Source: Candidatus Cloacimonetes bacterium 4572_55
GTDB lineage: Bacteria; 4572-55
Assembly (NCBI GenBank): GCA_002084765.1
Contig: NBMB01000041.1
Span: 1 to 64,000 of the forward strand
Direction: 5' to 3'
Length of the DNA: 64,000 bases
A program made the position numbers and the translations under genes. A model generated the notes under the pieces. The model was given only the letters and a program-made list of their open reading frames with translations. It was not told the DNA's origin and ran no database searches. Position 1 is the stretch's first letter, and every line of letters begins with the position of its first letter. Below, in pieces: positions 53,034 through 61,903 of the stretch.

Positions 53034-54368
53034 ATGATACGATTGTATTATTTGATGTATCTACTCGTCTCAATTTCTATAGCGGGATGCGGATCCTCTC
53101 CAATGTGGTCGCCGCCGCGCCCCTTACATGACGATATTTCGGTCGTCATGCCGACATCGGCTCAGCCGGATGAGATTCTGGAGAATCCCAGCGGGGACCT
53201 GACTCTGCGTCACACATTGTCTCTGGTGATGCGACAGAATTCTCACCTGAAAGCCGCTGCTTGGGACGTCCACATAGCCGCAACGCAACAGCGTGGAGCG
53301 GCTTTGCTTCCCAACCCTGAGTTGGAAATCGAGTACGAAAATTTTGACGAGCCTGAGACGTCTATTTCACTTAGCCAGATTGTTGATCTGGGTTTCAAAC
53401 GCTTTCCGATCACAAAAGCCGCTCGTTATGGATCGGAGATGGCAGCATGGAGCTTTGAAGCCGAGCGTATCGCTCTGCTCACCGAAGCGACTCAGGCTTT
53501 CATCGACGTCCTGACCGCGCAGGAACATCTTGCCCTTGCCCAAGAAATGACGCAAATCGCTGACAGGGTTCATGCTATGACAATGGGTCGGGTGCAAGCC
53601 GGGCATGTTTCGCCCATCGAAGAGAGTCGCGCGGATGTGGAAAGATCGCTGGTCCAACTGGATTTAGAGCAAGCTCGGACAGATCTCACTGCCAGCCGGA
53701 ACTATTTGGCTTCGTTGTGGGGATCGCTTTCCGCTGAATTTGACAAGGTTTCGGGCGATCTAAATAAAATAACTGAGCCCCCGAGTATGGAGACGGTCAT
53801 GGCGCGTCTGCCGCAAAATCCGGAGTTAATCCGCTGGATTGCGGACATTCAACAACGGAAAACTATGCTGACTCTCGAAAAATTGGCGCGCCTTCCGGAA
53901 ATTACTCTGACCGGCGGCATGAAGCGCGCGGATGAGTTGGAAGATGATGTTTTTTTCGTCGGAGTCGGTCTGGAGATTCCCCTGTTCAACCGCAATCAGG
54001 CCGCGATTCAGGAAGCAGGTTATCACGTTCGACAGGGTGAGTTTGAACGTCAATCCGCGGAAACAGCTCTCAAAATGGCTCTGATTAATGGCTGTAATCA
54101 ATTGCAACAAACCTACGATGCGAGTCAGGCATTTCGGACGCGGATCATTCTCTCGGCGGAAAACAGCTTTGAAGCGATCGATGAAGGCTATCAAGCGGGT
54201 GAATTCAGCCTGCTGGATCTATTAGATGCTGAGCAAACATTAGCTGATGTTCGCACCAAATATCTTGATACTTTGACTGATTATCACTACGCGCTCATTA
54301 AAGTCGAGCAATTGATTGGTCAGAAACTATTTGTTATCAAAACTGAGGAAAAAACTGAGGAGAATTAA
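53034..54368 (+). CDS. czcC: Outer-membrane efflux protein (CzcC/TolC type)
   Basis: Outer-membrane channel of a tripartite metal efflux pump. The signal peptide ends in a lipobox (SIAGCGSS). Long helices of the outer-membrane efflux family follow in two halves: LSLVMRQNSHLKAAAWDVHIAATQQ and later EAGYHVRQGEFERQSAETALKMAL. GYQAGEFSLLDLLDAEQTL is the typical closing motif. The length of 444 residues is normal. It has a good AAGGAG and is separated from czcB by two bases. Confidence 0.9.
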   Translation: MIRLYYLMYLLVSISIAGCGSSPMWSPPRPLHDDISVVMPTSAQPDEILENPSGDLTLRHTLSLVMRQNSHLKAAAWDVHIAATQQRGAALLPNPELEIEYENFDEPETSISLSQIVDLGFKRFPITKAARYGSEMAAWSFEAERIALLTEATQAFIDVLTAQEHLALAQEMTQIADRVHAMTMGRVQAGHVSPIEESRADVERSLVQLDLEQARTDLTASRNYLASLWGSLSAEFDKVSGDLNKITEPPSMETVMARLPQNPELIRWIADIQQRKTMLTLEKLARLPEITLTGGMKRADELEDDVFFVGVGLEIPLFNRNQAAIQEAGYHVRQGEFERQSAETALKMALINGCNQLQQTYDASQAFRTRIILSAENSFEAIDEGYQAGEFSLLDLLDAEQTLADVRTKYLDTLTDYHYALIKVEQLIGQKLFVIKTEEKTEEN

Positions 54369-54370
54369 GC

Positions 54371-55663
54371 ATGAAATTAATATTTCGTATTTTATTGATT
54401 ATTGGAGTCGTTATTATCGGCAGTGGGTTAATCCAGCGTCAATTTTCGACGGAAATCGTCTCGCTACAAGCCGAGGAAGCCCACGACGATCATGAAGGGC
54501 ATGATCATGGGGACGACGATGCTGACCACGAGGCTGAAGGCGACGATCATGAAGGGCATGATCATGGGGACGACGGCACTGAACCGGTAATTCCGTTGTT
54601 CACAACGGATCAGCAGACTAAGTTTGGAATACACATTGAGCGTGTCGCCAAAGGTCGCATCGAACAGGAGATCAAGTTGACTGGCGAGGTCAAAATCAAT
54701 GAAGATCGTTTGGCGCATTTGGCACCGCGTATCGCCGGCGTTGTCCTTACCGCGCGCAAGAATTTGGGGGATACGGTCAGGAAGGGCGAGGTCATAGCGA
54801 CTTTTAATAGCCGAGATCTGGCAGATATAAAATCATCCTATCTTTCCTCGAAGGAGCGATTGGATTTGGCAAAGATCAATTTCCAGCGAGAAGAGGAAAT
54901 GTGGTCAAAAAAAATCATTTCCGAGCGGGATTTTTTGGAATCCAAACAGGAATTGGCTGAGTTTGAAATTGAATTTCGCGCGGCGAAACGTCAGCTCCAC
55001 GCTCTCGGTTTTACTCGCAATTCGATCGAATCTCTGAACCATAATTCCGACGTAGACCTGACCAGTTATCAGTTGACCGCGCCCTTTGACGGTGTGGTCA
55101 TTAAAAAGCACATTGTCCAGGGCGAGTTGGCGACCGAGGAAACTATCGTGTTCGTCATTGCTGATTTGTCATCGCTGTGGGCGGATTTGATCGTCTATCC
55201 CCAGGATCTGACTTCCGTCTCCGAGGGGCAATTGGTCACCATATCCGCGTTGGAGGGCACCCTGACAGCGACGGGTAAAATTTTCTATCTCTCCCCAGTG
55301 GTGACCGCGGAAACACGCACTGGATTAGCCCGCGTTATGCTTGATAATTCGCATGGACGGTGGCCTGCTGGAATTTTTATCACTGCGACTATTGGGGTGG
55401 ACGACGACCATGATCACGACCGCGAAACTCTTACCATCGATAAAAATGCGGTGCAGAATTATAATGGCCAACAAGTTGTATTTATCGTCACAAATAAAGG
55501 TTATATCCCGCAAACGGTGCGAGTCGGACGTTCCGATTCGCAAAAAATAACGATCATCGACGGGCTAACGCACGGGCAGGCTTATGTGAGCCGCGGCGCG
55601 TTTGAACTCAAGGCCCTCCTTGTCACCCAATCCATGGACAGCCACGCCGGACACGGTCATTAA
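54371..55663 (+). CDS. czcB: Metal efflux RND periplasmic adaptor (CzcB type)
   Basis: Membrane-fusion protein linking CzcA and CzcC. After an N-terminal signal anchor comes a His/Asp-rich segment (HDDHEGHDHGDDDADHE, repeated), a likely metal-binding arm. The barrel-sandwich and hairpin domains follow (HLAPRIAGVVLTARKNLGDTVRKGEVIATF; QLTAPFDGVVIKKHIVQGE), then a beta barrel and a C-terminal domain (GLTHGQAYVSRGAFELKALL). A second His/Asp cluster (DDDHDHDRE) is internal. 430 residues. The His-rich arms fit zinc, cobalt, cadmium or copper, but the metal is not determined by sequence. Confidence 0.93.
   Translation: MKLIFRILLIIGVVIIGSGLIQRQFSTEIVSLQAEEAHDDHEGHDHGDDDADHEAEGDDHEGHDHGDDGTEPVIPLFTTDQQTKFGIHIERVAKGRIEQEIKLTGEVKINEDRLAHLAPRIAGVVLTARKNLGDTVRKGEVIATFNSRDLADIKSSYLSSKERLDLAKINFQREEEMWSKKIISERDFLESKQELAEFEIEFRAAKRQLHALGFTRNSIESLNHNSDVDLTSYQLTAPFDGVVIKKHIVQGELATEETIVFVIADLSSLWADLIVYPQDLTSVSEGQLVTISALEGTLTATGKIFYLSPVVTAETRTGLARVMLDNSHGRWPAGIFITATIGVDDDHDHDRETLTIDKNAVQNYNGQQVVFIVTNKGYIPQTVRVGRSDSQKITIIDGLTHGQAYVSRGAFELKALLVTQSMDSHAGHGH
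54484..54575 (+). repeat. 35-base direct repeat in czcB His-rich arm
   Basis: The same 35 bases occur at 54484-54518 and 54541-54575, 57 bases apart, encoding DDHEGHDHGDD twice. It looks like an in-frame duplication of 19 codons that doubled the metal-binding arm. Confidence 0.85.
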
Positions 55664-55674
55664 GGAGGAACTCA

Positions 55675-58600
55675 ATGCTGGATAAACTGATTGAAATTTC
55701 TCTGCGCGAGCGGTTGGTGGCTCTCATAATCTTGATCGGTATCACACTTTTTGGGATTTATCGATACAACAAACTCCCTGTGGACGCTTTTCCCGACATT
55801 TCACCGATCATGGCGTCGATTTTTGCCGAGGCGCACGGCATGGCTCCGGAGGAGATCGAACGATTGATCACTTTTCCTATCGAGACGGCAATGAATGGGC
55901 TACCCAGCGTGACCCAAATAAAATCTACGTCGGCATTTGGCTTGGCAGTGATCTACGTCTATTTTGAGGACGATGTGGACATATATTTCGCCCGTCAGAT
56001 TGTCGCGGAACGCCTCGCGAGTGCCATGGCAGACCTGCCGGATATGCACGAACCGCCCGCTCTGGGACCCATTTCCACTGGGCTGGGGCAGATTTTCATG
56101 TATTATCTGACTCTTGACAAAGATACGGACACCGGCGGTAAGGAACCAAACACCTACTTGCGCGAGATCAACGACTGGGTGGTCAAGTTCCAGTTGCAAA
56201 CCGTGACCGGTGTGACCGACATTCTGTCAGTTGGCGGTCATGTGCTGCAATATCAGATTCAGGTCAGCCCTGACGCCATGAATCAATATCAGATCGGATT
56301 GGAAGATGTGGTCGCCGCGATTCAGGACAACAATCGCAACGCCGGGGGACAATTTTTGGTCATCGGTCAAGAGGAGTATCTGGTCCGGGGACTCGGTTTG
56401 CTACAAAACCTGGAGGACATTCGCAATCTACAAATCAAGGTCGTCAACGGATCTCCGATCCGTGTCAGTGATGTGGCGCGGGTCGATTTTGGCAATGAAA
56501 TCCGACGCGGCGTGGCCACTCGCAATGGAGAGGAAGAGGTCGTATCCGGGATCGTGCTGCAACTTTTTGGCGAAAATACTTCTGCGGTCATTGGGCGACT
56601 TTATGAAAAAATTCCCGATCTGCAAGCCTCCTTACCGGAAGGCGTCACCATCGTCCCCTACTACGAACAAGCCGAGTTGGTCAAGCACGCCACCGATACA
56701 GTCAAAAGTGCTCTGCTGATTGGCGGTGTACTTGTCCTGGTTGCCTTGTTGATTTTTCTGGGGAATTTCCGCACTGCTTTTATCGTCGCGCTGGCACTGC
56801 CATTATGCGCGCTGATTGCTGTAATCTTCATGGGTATCAAAGGGTTATCAGCAAATTTGATGTCCTTAGGGGGGATCGCTATTGGCATCGGTATGCTGGG
56901 CGACGGAGCTATTGTCATGGTTGAAAACATCTATCGTCAGCTCGGGGATCCGACAAATGCGAAACGCGAAAAACTTGATATTATCAAAGCCGCCGCGCAT
57001 GAAGTTGGACGACCCATTGTATTTTCTATCGCCATCATTATCATTGTTTTCCTTCCCATCTTTACCTTGCAGGATGTGGAGGGCAAGATGTTCACCCCGC
57101 TGGCATTCACCATCACCTTTGCCCTGATCGGCTCTATTTTTGCCGCGCTGGTCATGGCTCCAGTCCTCTCATCCTATTTATTGAAATCGGGAACTCGCAA
57201 GGAACCCGCATTTCTGGATATGATGAAAAATCGCTATCGCAACCTGGTAAACTGGTCGCTCAAGCATAAAAAGTTGATCGTCACTGCGGCTCTCATTTCG
57301 TTTATCGCGGCGATAGGAGTCATGCCGTTTCTTGGCGCGGAGTTTATCCCCACGTTGGAAGAAGGTTCGATTTTGATCGGCGTGGCAATGGCTCCCTCCA
57401 TCTCGTTGGAAAAAGCGACCCAGACCACCATGCAATTGGAGCGGCAGATTATGGCTTATCCGGAGGTGACGCAAACTGTCTCGCGCATTGGCAGGCCCGA
57501 AGCAGGGAGCCATCCCCATCCGGTGAATTACGCTGAGGTGCATATTGATCTCACGCCGAAAAGCACTTGGCGATTTTCATCAAAAGAAGAGCTGATTCAA
57601 GCGTTAAATGATGATTTAAAGGAATATCCTGGCGTGCAATTGAGCTTTACTCAGCCGATTCAAAACGCGTTTGACGAGCTTTTATCCGGCGTCAAAACCC
57701 AGTTGGCGATCAAGCTGTTTGGCGAGGATTTGACTGTGATGCAAACCAAAGCCACTGAGATTCGCAACGTGATTGACACCATTCCCGGGTTGGTTGATCT
57801 GTCCGTAGAGCAGAGTTTTGGTCAGCCTCAGGTACAGGTGATTGCCAATCGCGACGCTTGCGCCCGATACGGCGTTACTGTTGCCGATGTGCTGGAGCTG
57901 GTCGAGTTGGCTATTGGCGGCGAGGTCATTGACCAGCTATATCTCAACACCAGACGCTTCGGGATTTTTATCCGCTATCAGGAGCCATATCGGGTGGATA
58001 CGCAGGCAATTCGCCAGCTTCTTGTGCACACAGCAGACAGTGGTTTGATCCCTCTGGCGCAGATTGCCGACGTCCAAGAAGTCATTGGACCCATTCAGAT
58101 TAACCGTGAGAAAAATCAGCGGCGGTGGATCATTCAGGCAAATGTGCGCGGGCGGGATATGGGCGGCGTTGTGAGCGATATTCGCGAGCGAATAGCGGAG
58201 AAAATTGACCTGCCTCCAGGCTATTATCTGGAATATGGGGGACAATTTGAGAACCAGCAACGGGCAATGAAACGGCTGAGCGTTATCGTGCCGCTGGCGA
58301 TTGGTCTGATTTTTTTCATGCTGTTTCTGACATTTGACAACTTTCGCCACGCTTTTTTGATCATAATTAACGTACCCATGGCTTTGATTGGCGGCGTATT
58401 TGGATTGCTGATCACCGGCGAGTATCTATCCGTGCCAGCCTCAGTGGGATTTATCGCCCTGTTTGGAATTGCCATGCAAAACGGCGTGGTGCTCGTCTCG
58501 ACAATCAAGCAGTATAGCGAACAGGGACTGGCGTTGGATCGCTCAATCATTGAGGCGGCGATAGTGCGTCTGCGCCCGGTATTGATGACCGCGTTTACCA

Positions 58601-58758
58601 CGATTCTGGGTTTATTGCCCCTGCTTATTTCCACGGGAATTGGTTCGGAGGTACAGCGTCCGCTTGCCATCGTAATCGTATTCGGCCTGCTGACATCGAC
58701 CCTGCTCACACTGATTGTGATTCCAGCATTGTATGAGTGGTTTGTTGGGAGAACTTAA
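55675..58758 (+). CDS. czcA: Heavy-metal RND efflux pump (CzcA type)
   Basis: A 1027-residue inner-membrane proton-metal antiporter. The N-terminal helix is followed by PVDAFPDISPIMASIFAEAHGMAPEEIERLITFPIE, typical of the HME-RND class. Helix 4 holds GGIAIGIGMLGDGAIVMVENIYR with the conserved acidic residues that relay protons, and the second half repeats the fold (VPLAIGLIFFMLFLTFDNF). GGAGG lies before the start at the normal spacing. It exports metal ions from the periplasm through CzcB and CzcC. No sensor-regulator pair is adjacent. Confidence 0.95.
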   Translation: MLDKLIEISLRERLVALIILIGITLFGIYRYNKLPVDAFPDISPIMASIFAEAHGMAPEEIERLITFPIETAMNGLPSVTQIKSTSAFGLAVIYVYFEDDVDIYFARQIVAERLASAMADLPDMHEPPALGPISTGLGQIFMYYLTLDKDTDTGGKEPNTYLREINDWVVKFQLQTVTGVTDILSVGGHVLQYQIQVSPDAMNQYQIGLEDVVAAIQDNNRNAGGQFLVIGQEEYLVRGLGLLQNLEDIRNLQIKVVNGSPIRVSDVARVDFGNEIRRGVATRNGEEEVVSGIVLQLFGENTSAVIGRLYEKIPDLQASLPEGVTIVPYYEQAELVKHATDTVKSALLIGGVLVLVALLIFLGNFRTAFIVALALPLCALIAVIFMGIKGLSANLMSLGGIAIGIGMLGDGAIVMVENIYRQLGDPTNAKREKLDIIKAAAHEVGRPIVFSIAIIIIVFLPIFTLQDVEGKMFTPLAFTITFALIGSIFAALVMAPVLSSYLLKSGTRKEPAFLDMMKNRYRNLVNWSLKHKKLIVTAALISFIAAIGVMPFLGAEFIPTLEEGSILIGVAMAPSISLEKATQTTMQLERQIMAYPEVTQTVSRIGRPEAGSHPHPVNYAEVHIDLTPKSTWRFSSKEELIQALNDDLKEYPGVQLSFTQPIQNAFDELLSGVKTQLAIKLFGEDLTVMQTKATEIRNVIDTIPGLVDLSVEQSFGQPQVQVIANRDACARYGVTVADVLELVELAIGGEVIDQLYLNTRRFGIFIRYQEPYRVDTQAIRQLLVHTADSGLIPLAQIADVQEVIGPIQINREKNQRRWIIQANVRGRDMGGVVSDIRERIAEKIDLPPGYYLEYGGQFENQQRAMKRLSVIVPLAIGLIFFMLFLTFDNFRHAFLIIINVPMALIGGVFGLLITGEYLSVPASVGFIALFGIAMQNGVVLVSTIKQYSEQGLALDRSIIEAAIVRLRPVLMTAFTTILGLLPLLISTGIGSEVQRPLAIVIVFGLLTSTLLTLIVIPALYEWFVGRT

Positions 58759-58799
58759 TTTATTATGAAGATATGAACCGTGAATGAGCGAGGATTTTT

Positions 58800-58830
58800 G
58801 ACCCTAAGGGTTATAGAAACCCTTAGGGTC
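58800..58830. terminator. Hairpin between convergent czcA and aminotransferase genes
   Basis: GACCCTAAGGGTT (58800-58812) and AACCCTTAGGGTC (58818-58830) pair perfectly around a five-base loop. No T run follows on either strand, so it may be a processed mRNA end or a dispersed palindrome rather than a classic terminator; its right arm shares 13 bases with the palindrome at 19387. Confidence 0.45.
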
Positions 58831-58857
58831 TTACTTACGCGTGAAGTTCTAATTATC

Positions 58858-60075
58858 TCATGTCCAGTCTCTTACCAATTTTCGATCTCCGATATAAAGG
58901 TCGCTCGGCGCATGGGGATCCAACGCCCATTTCATCCGCGTAATACCTTCGGTGATATCTTTGACCGAACCGCAATAGCTTAGCCGCAAATATCCATCCA
59001 TACCGAACACAATGCCGGGAACAGTCAGCACCTGGACTTTTTCGATGAGAAGCTGAGAGATTTTCAAGGAATCTTTTTCGTAAGCACTGAAATCCGCGAA
59101 AAAGTAGAAGGCTCCATCCGGTTTACAGACTTTCACGCCTTGGAATGAATTCAAATGATCCAGCATCACATTGCGATTGTTTTCCAACGTCACTCTGAGA
59201 TCTTCGATGCATGACTGCGAGCCGTTCAGGGCACCGACAGCGGCTTTTTGTGAGATCACAGAGGTACCCGATGTCTGATGCGCCTGAATATTGGTCATGG
59301 CTTGGATTACCGTTTTGCTTCCGATTGCCCACCCGATCCGAAAACCGGTCATCGCATATTGCTTGGAGACTCCGTTGACCAGAATCAGCTTGGAATTTTC
59401 TGAAAAATCCGTCGCGTATTCGTAGCAATTCACCGGTTTTTTGTCGCCAAATATGAGCCGATGATAGATGTCGTCCATGATCAAATAAATGTTCCGTTTC
59501 TCGCAAAATTGAACAATATCCGAGATAAATTCGGCGGAATAAACCGCGCCGGTCGGGTTGTTCGGGCTATTGATAATGACGGCTTTGGTGAAGGAATTGA
59601 CCCGCGACTCAATGTCCTGCACACGGGGATAAAAGGAGCCGTCTTCGGCAAGAACAGGCACGGGTACCGCGTGACAAAGTTTGACCATCTCAGGATAGCT
59701 GACCCAATAGGGAGCAGGGAAAATCACCTCTTCCCGTGGATTCAAAATAGCTTGCAACGCAATCATAATTGCTTGTTTTGCACCGCCGGATACAATCACA
59801 TTTTTCGGCGTAACCAGTCTATTGTAATTCTCTTCCGTATAGCGGATGATTGCTTTCTTAAGCTGAGGGATCCCACCGGCTGGCGTATAGCGAATTTCTC
59901 TCGTATTGAGATGGTCAGACGCGGCTGTCACAGCACCCATCGGAGCCTTGCTTTTTGGTTCCCCCCCTCCGAGGTGAATCACCGGCTCTCCCTTCTTACG
60001 GAGGATCGCCGCTTTTTCGTTCAACGCCAGAGTGAGTGAGGAGCCGATCGTTTTAGAAATTTGACTTATACTCAT
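58858..60075 (-). CDS. Pyridoxal-phosphate aminotransferase, class I
   Basis: A 405-residue aminotransferase of the aspartate aminotransferase fold I group. IHLGGGEPKSKAP, VIVSGGAKQAIMIAL, INSPNNPTGAVYSAEF and VNGVSKQYAMTGFRIGWAIG (PLP lysine in SKQ) are all present. The most likely substrate is aspartate or an aromatic amino acid; sequence alone cannot tell. The ATG at 60075 is preferred because GAGAGG precedes it and MSISQISKTIGSSLTLALNE is the normal N-terminus; the frame is open to 60117. It follows the glycosyltransferase gene on the same strand after 128 bases. Confidence 0.92.
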   Translation of the reverse strand: MSISQISKTIGSSLTLALNEKAAILRKKGEPVIHLGGGEPKSKAPMGAVTAASDHLNTREIRYTPAGGIPQLKKAIIRYTEENYNRLVTPKNVIVSGGAKQAIMIALQAILNPREEVIFPAPYWVSYPEMVKLCHAVPVPVLAEDGSFYPRVQDIESRVNSFTKAVIINSPNNPTGAVYSAEFISDIVQFCEKRNIYLIMDDIYHRLIFGDKKPVNCYEYATDFSENSKLILVNGVSKQYAMTGFRIGWAIGSKTVIQAMTNIQAHQTSGTSVISQKAAVGALNGSQSCIEDLRVTLENNRNVMLDHLNSFQGVKVCKPDGAFYFFADFSAYEKDSLKISQLLIEKVQVLTVPGIVFGMDGYLRLSYCGSVKDITEGITRMKWALDPHAPSDLYIGDRKLVRDWT

Positions 60076-60111
60076 TTTTTTCCTCTCTATAATTAAATCC
60101 ATTACCAGGAG

Positions 60112-60141
60112 ATTCATATTGCAAAAATTTTCAATATGAAT
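60112..60141. repeat. 10-base inverted repeat upstream of the aminotransferase gene
   Basis: ATTCATATTG (60112-60121) and CAATATGAAT (60132-60141) pair perfectly around ten bases. It lies about 40 bases before the preferred start codon of the aminotransferase (minus strand). It may be an operator or leader hairpin; no T run on either side. Confidence 0.4.
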
Positions 60142-60203
60142 GCGTTGTTTTCTATGGATTCAAAAAATATATGTTTTTATACCAAATGCAAGGACTTTCA
60201 CTT

Positions 60204-61319
60204 TTATTTCCACCGATATCTAAACAGGTTTCCAAGTATTGAAAATGTAAAAAGATAAGGAAGATGAAGCACCTCAGCGGGAAATAGCCATAGCAATAAT
60301 TTCTCCTCGCCGACTGACCCGGCAAATTTTTGCAGCAACATAAAATCAACGATTAGCTTGAGACCGAAAGTGGTAAGTAAAAATTTCCATGAGATAACGC
60401 CCCCTAACGCCGCAAAAAATAGGAATGCCAATTGCAGATAGAATCCCGCGACAAAAATCAATGGTGCCAACAGCCAAATCGGATAGTAGCGTATCTTAGA
60501 GTGGCGTCTTTTTTCCTGCTCATATAATACCCGTTTTGAGACTGGGGTTTGTGTCGGGACAGACGCGGATTTGTCTGCGACAAAGGCAAAACGAACCGAT
60601 TTATAGCGGTTCAGCTTCTGCACAAAAAGATCGTCGTCGCCGGAATGCAGATGTCCGATACCGCGAAATCCATCCACTTTCTCAAAGAGAGACTTTCGGT
60701 ATGCCAGATTGCGACCCGCCGCGCCGATGCCGATATTCCATCCTGCCGCGCCAGCGTAAACAGCACTCATAGCGAGCCGTTCGAGTCGTCTGAGGGTGGC
60801 TATGAGAGGGGATTTTTTCGGAATATCATGTGGGGAATAGCCGATAGCGACGTCGATTTGGTCCGTAAAATATCGAGCCGTGGACCTCAGCCAGCCAGGA
60901 GGCGGGAGACAATCCGCATCGGTGAAGAGGAGTCTCTCATATTTGGCGGCGCGGATCCCAGCGGTCAGGGCGTTTTTTTTACCGACCAGATCAGGCATCT
61001 CAGAGCGCGTCCGAACCAGGCGGAGATTGGATAGGCTAACTTGCCTCTGATTGACGATCTCCGCTGTCCGGTCTGTCGAGCGATCGTCTACGATAATGAT
61101 CTCGAATTTTTCTATGGGATAATCCTGGATCGTCAAAGCGGTGAGAAGTTCGCCGATATTTTCCTCTTCATTGCGCGCCGCGACAATAACCGAGATTGGA
61201 GGAGTATGCTCATGCCCTGGCTTCGGCAATATATATAAGCCTATCATAAGCAGTATAATAAGGATAAGATAAATAGTTGTGAATATACAAATTATTACTA
61301 CCAAATCGATATTCCCCAA
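60204..61319 (-). CDS. Family 2 glycosyltransferase, membrane-bound
   Basis: A 371-residue enzyme. An N-terminal helix (ICIFTTIYLILIILLMIGLY) is followed by a GT2 domain: ISVIVAARNEEENIGELL, IIIVDDRSTDRTAEIV, LFTDADCLPPPGWL and LHSGDDDLFVQKL. The C-terminus holds two or three helices (WLLAPLIFVAGFYLQLAFLFFA). The processive QxxRW motif is not seen, but there is an E-K-R-R-H-S-K-I-R-Y segment in that position. The start is a TTG at 61319, chosen because it is the only start that keeps the first membrane helix. Likely adds sugars to a lipid or surface glycan; the acceptor is unknown. Confidence 0.88.
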   Translation of the reverse strand: MGNIDLVVIICIFTTIYLILIILLMIGLYILPKPGHEHTPPISVIVAARNEEENIGELLTALTIQDYPIEKFEIIIVDDRSTDRTAEIVNQRQVSLSNLRLVRTRSEMPDLVGKKNALTAGIRAAKYERLLFTDADCLPPPGWLRSTARYFTDQIDVAIGYSPHDIPKKSPLIATLRRLERLAMSAVYAGAAGWNIGIGAAGRNLAYRKSLFEKVDGFRGIGHLHSGDDDLFVQKLNRYKSVRFAFVADKSASVPTQTPVSKRVLYEQEKRRHSKIRYYPIWLLAPLIFVAGFYLQLAFLFFAALGGVISWKFLLTTFGLKLIVDFMLLQKFAGSVGEEKLLLWLFPAEVLHLPYLFTFSILGNLFRYRWK

Positions 61320-61326
61320 ATTGAAA

Positions 61327-61764
61327 TCAGCTGATCAGGCTTGCGTCATAGCGTTGGTAGACCTTGTATATGTCGCTCGGCATTTTGACAATCCGCCCAT
61401 CCTTTCTGACCACAACGTGCTGGGTATAACCGGACGCGATTGGCAAGCCATCTTTTCGATATATCTCATATTCAAAGCGGATCGAGCGACTGCGCACCTT
61501 GGATATCCAGGTGAAGACTTGGAGTTCGTCGTCATATCGGGACGCGTTTTTGTATCGGCAGAACGCCTCGGTAAGCGGGAAATGGAATCCCCTTGCCTCA
61601 ACCGATGAATACGGGATTTTCAATTTATGTCCAAAATCCCCGCGACCTACTTCGAACCATGGGAGATAGGATGCATGGTGGACAATCCCCATGGCGTCGG
61701 TTTCGGCATAGCGCACCCGAATCAATGAGATGGAATAGTGTTCTTTTGGTAGCGTGGTGTGCAT
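61327..61764 (-). CDS. YbgC/FadM-type acyl-CoA thioesterase
   Basis: A 145-residue hotdog-fold thioesterase of the 4-hydroxybenzoyl-CoA family. IRVRYAETDAMGIVHHASYLPWFEVGRGD is the active-site region with the catalytic aspartate (ETDAMG). The remaining strands (SIRFEYEIYRKDGLPIASGYTQHVVV) fit the family. It probably hydrolyses short or medium acyl-CoA. Its stop lies eight bases before the glycosyltransferase start, so the two are likely in one operon. Confidence 0.92.
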   Translation of the reverse strand: MHTTLPKEHYSISLIRVRYAETDAMGIVHHASYLPWFEVGRGDFGHKLKIPYSSVEARGFHFPLTEAFCRYKNASRYDDELQVFTWISKVRSRSIRFEYEIYRKDGLPIASGYTQHVVVRKDGRIVKMPSDIYKVYQRYDASLIS

Positions 61765-61821
61765 AGCGTTTCTCCCTTCCAGTCTGCTACCAGACGGTGA
61801 GTTATTCAGTCAAAATGTGAA

Positions 61822-61859
61822 CAAAAAAATCCCGAAGGTCGTTAACGACCTCCGGGATT
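61822..61859 (-). terminator. Rho-independent terminator of the secreted-protein gene
   Basis: On the minus strand AATCCCGGAGGTCG and CGACCTTCGGGATT pair around TTAA with one G-T pair, followed by seven T residues (61828-61822). The G-T pair becomes a mismatch on the plus strand, so it works for the gene ending at 61904. Confidence 0.85.
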
Positions 61860-61903
61860 CGGATTGATGGCAATGGGCGGTTAACCCACGGCCCCATGTA
61901 TGA

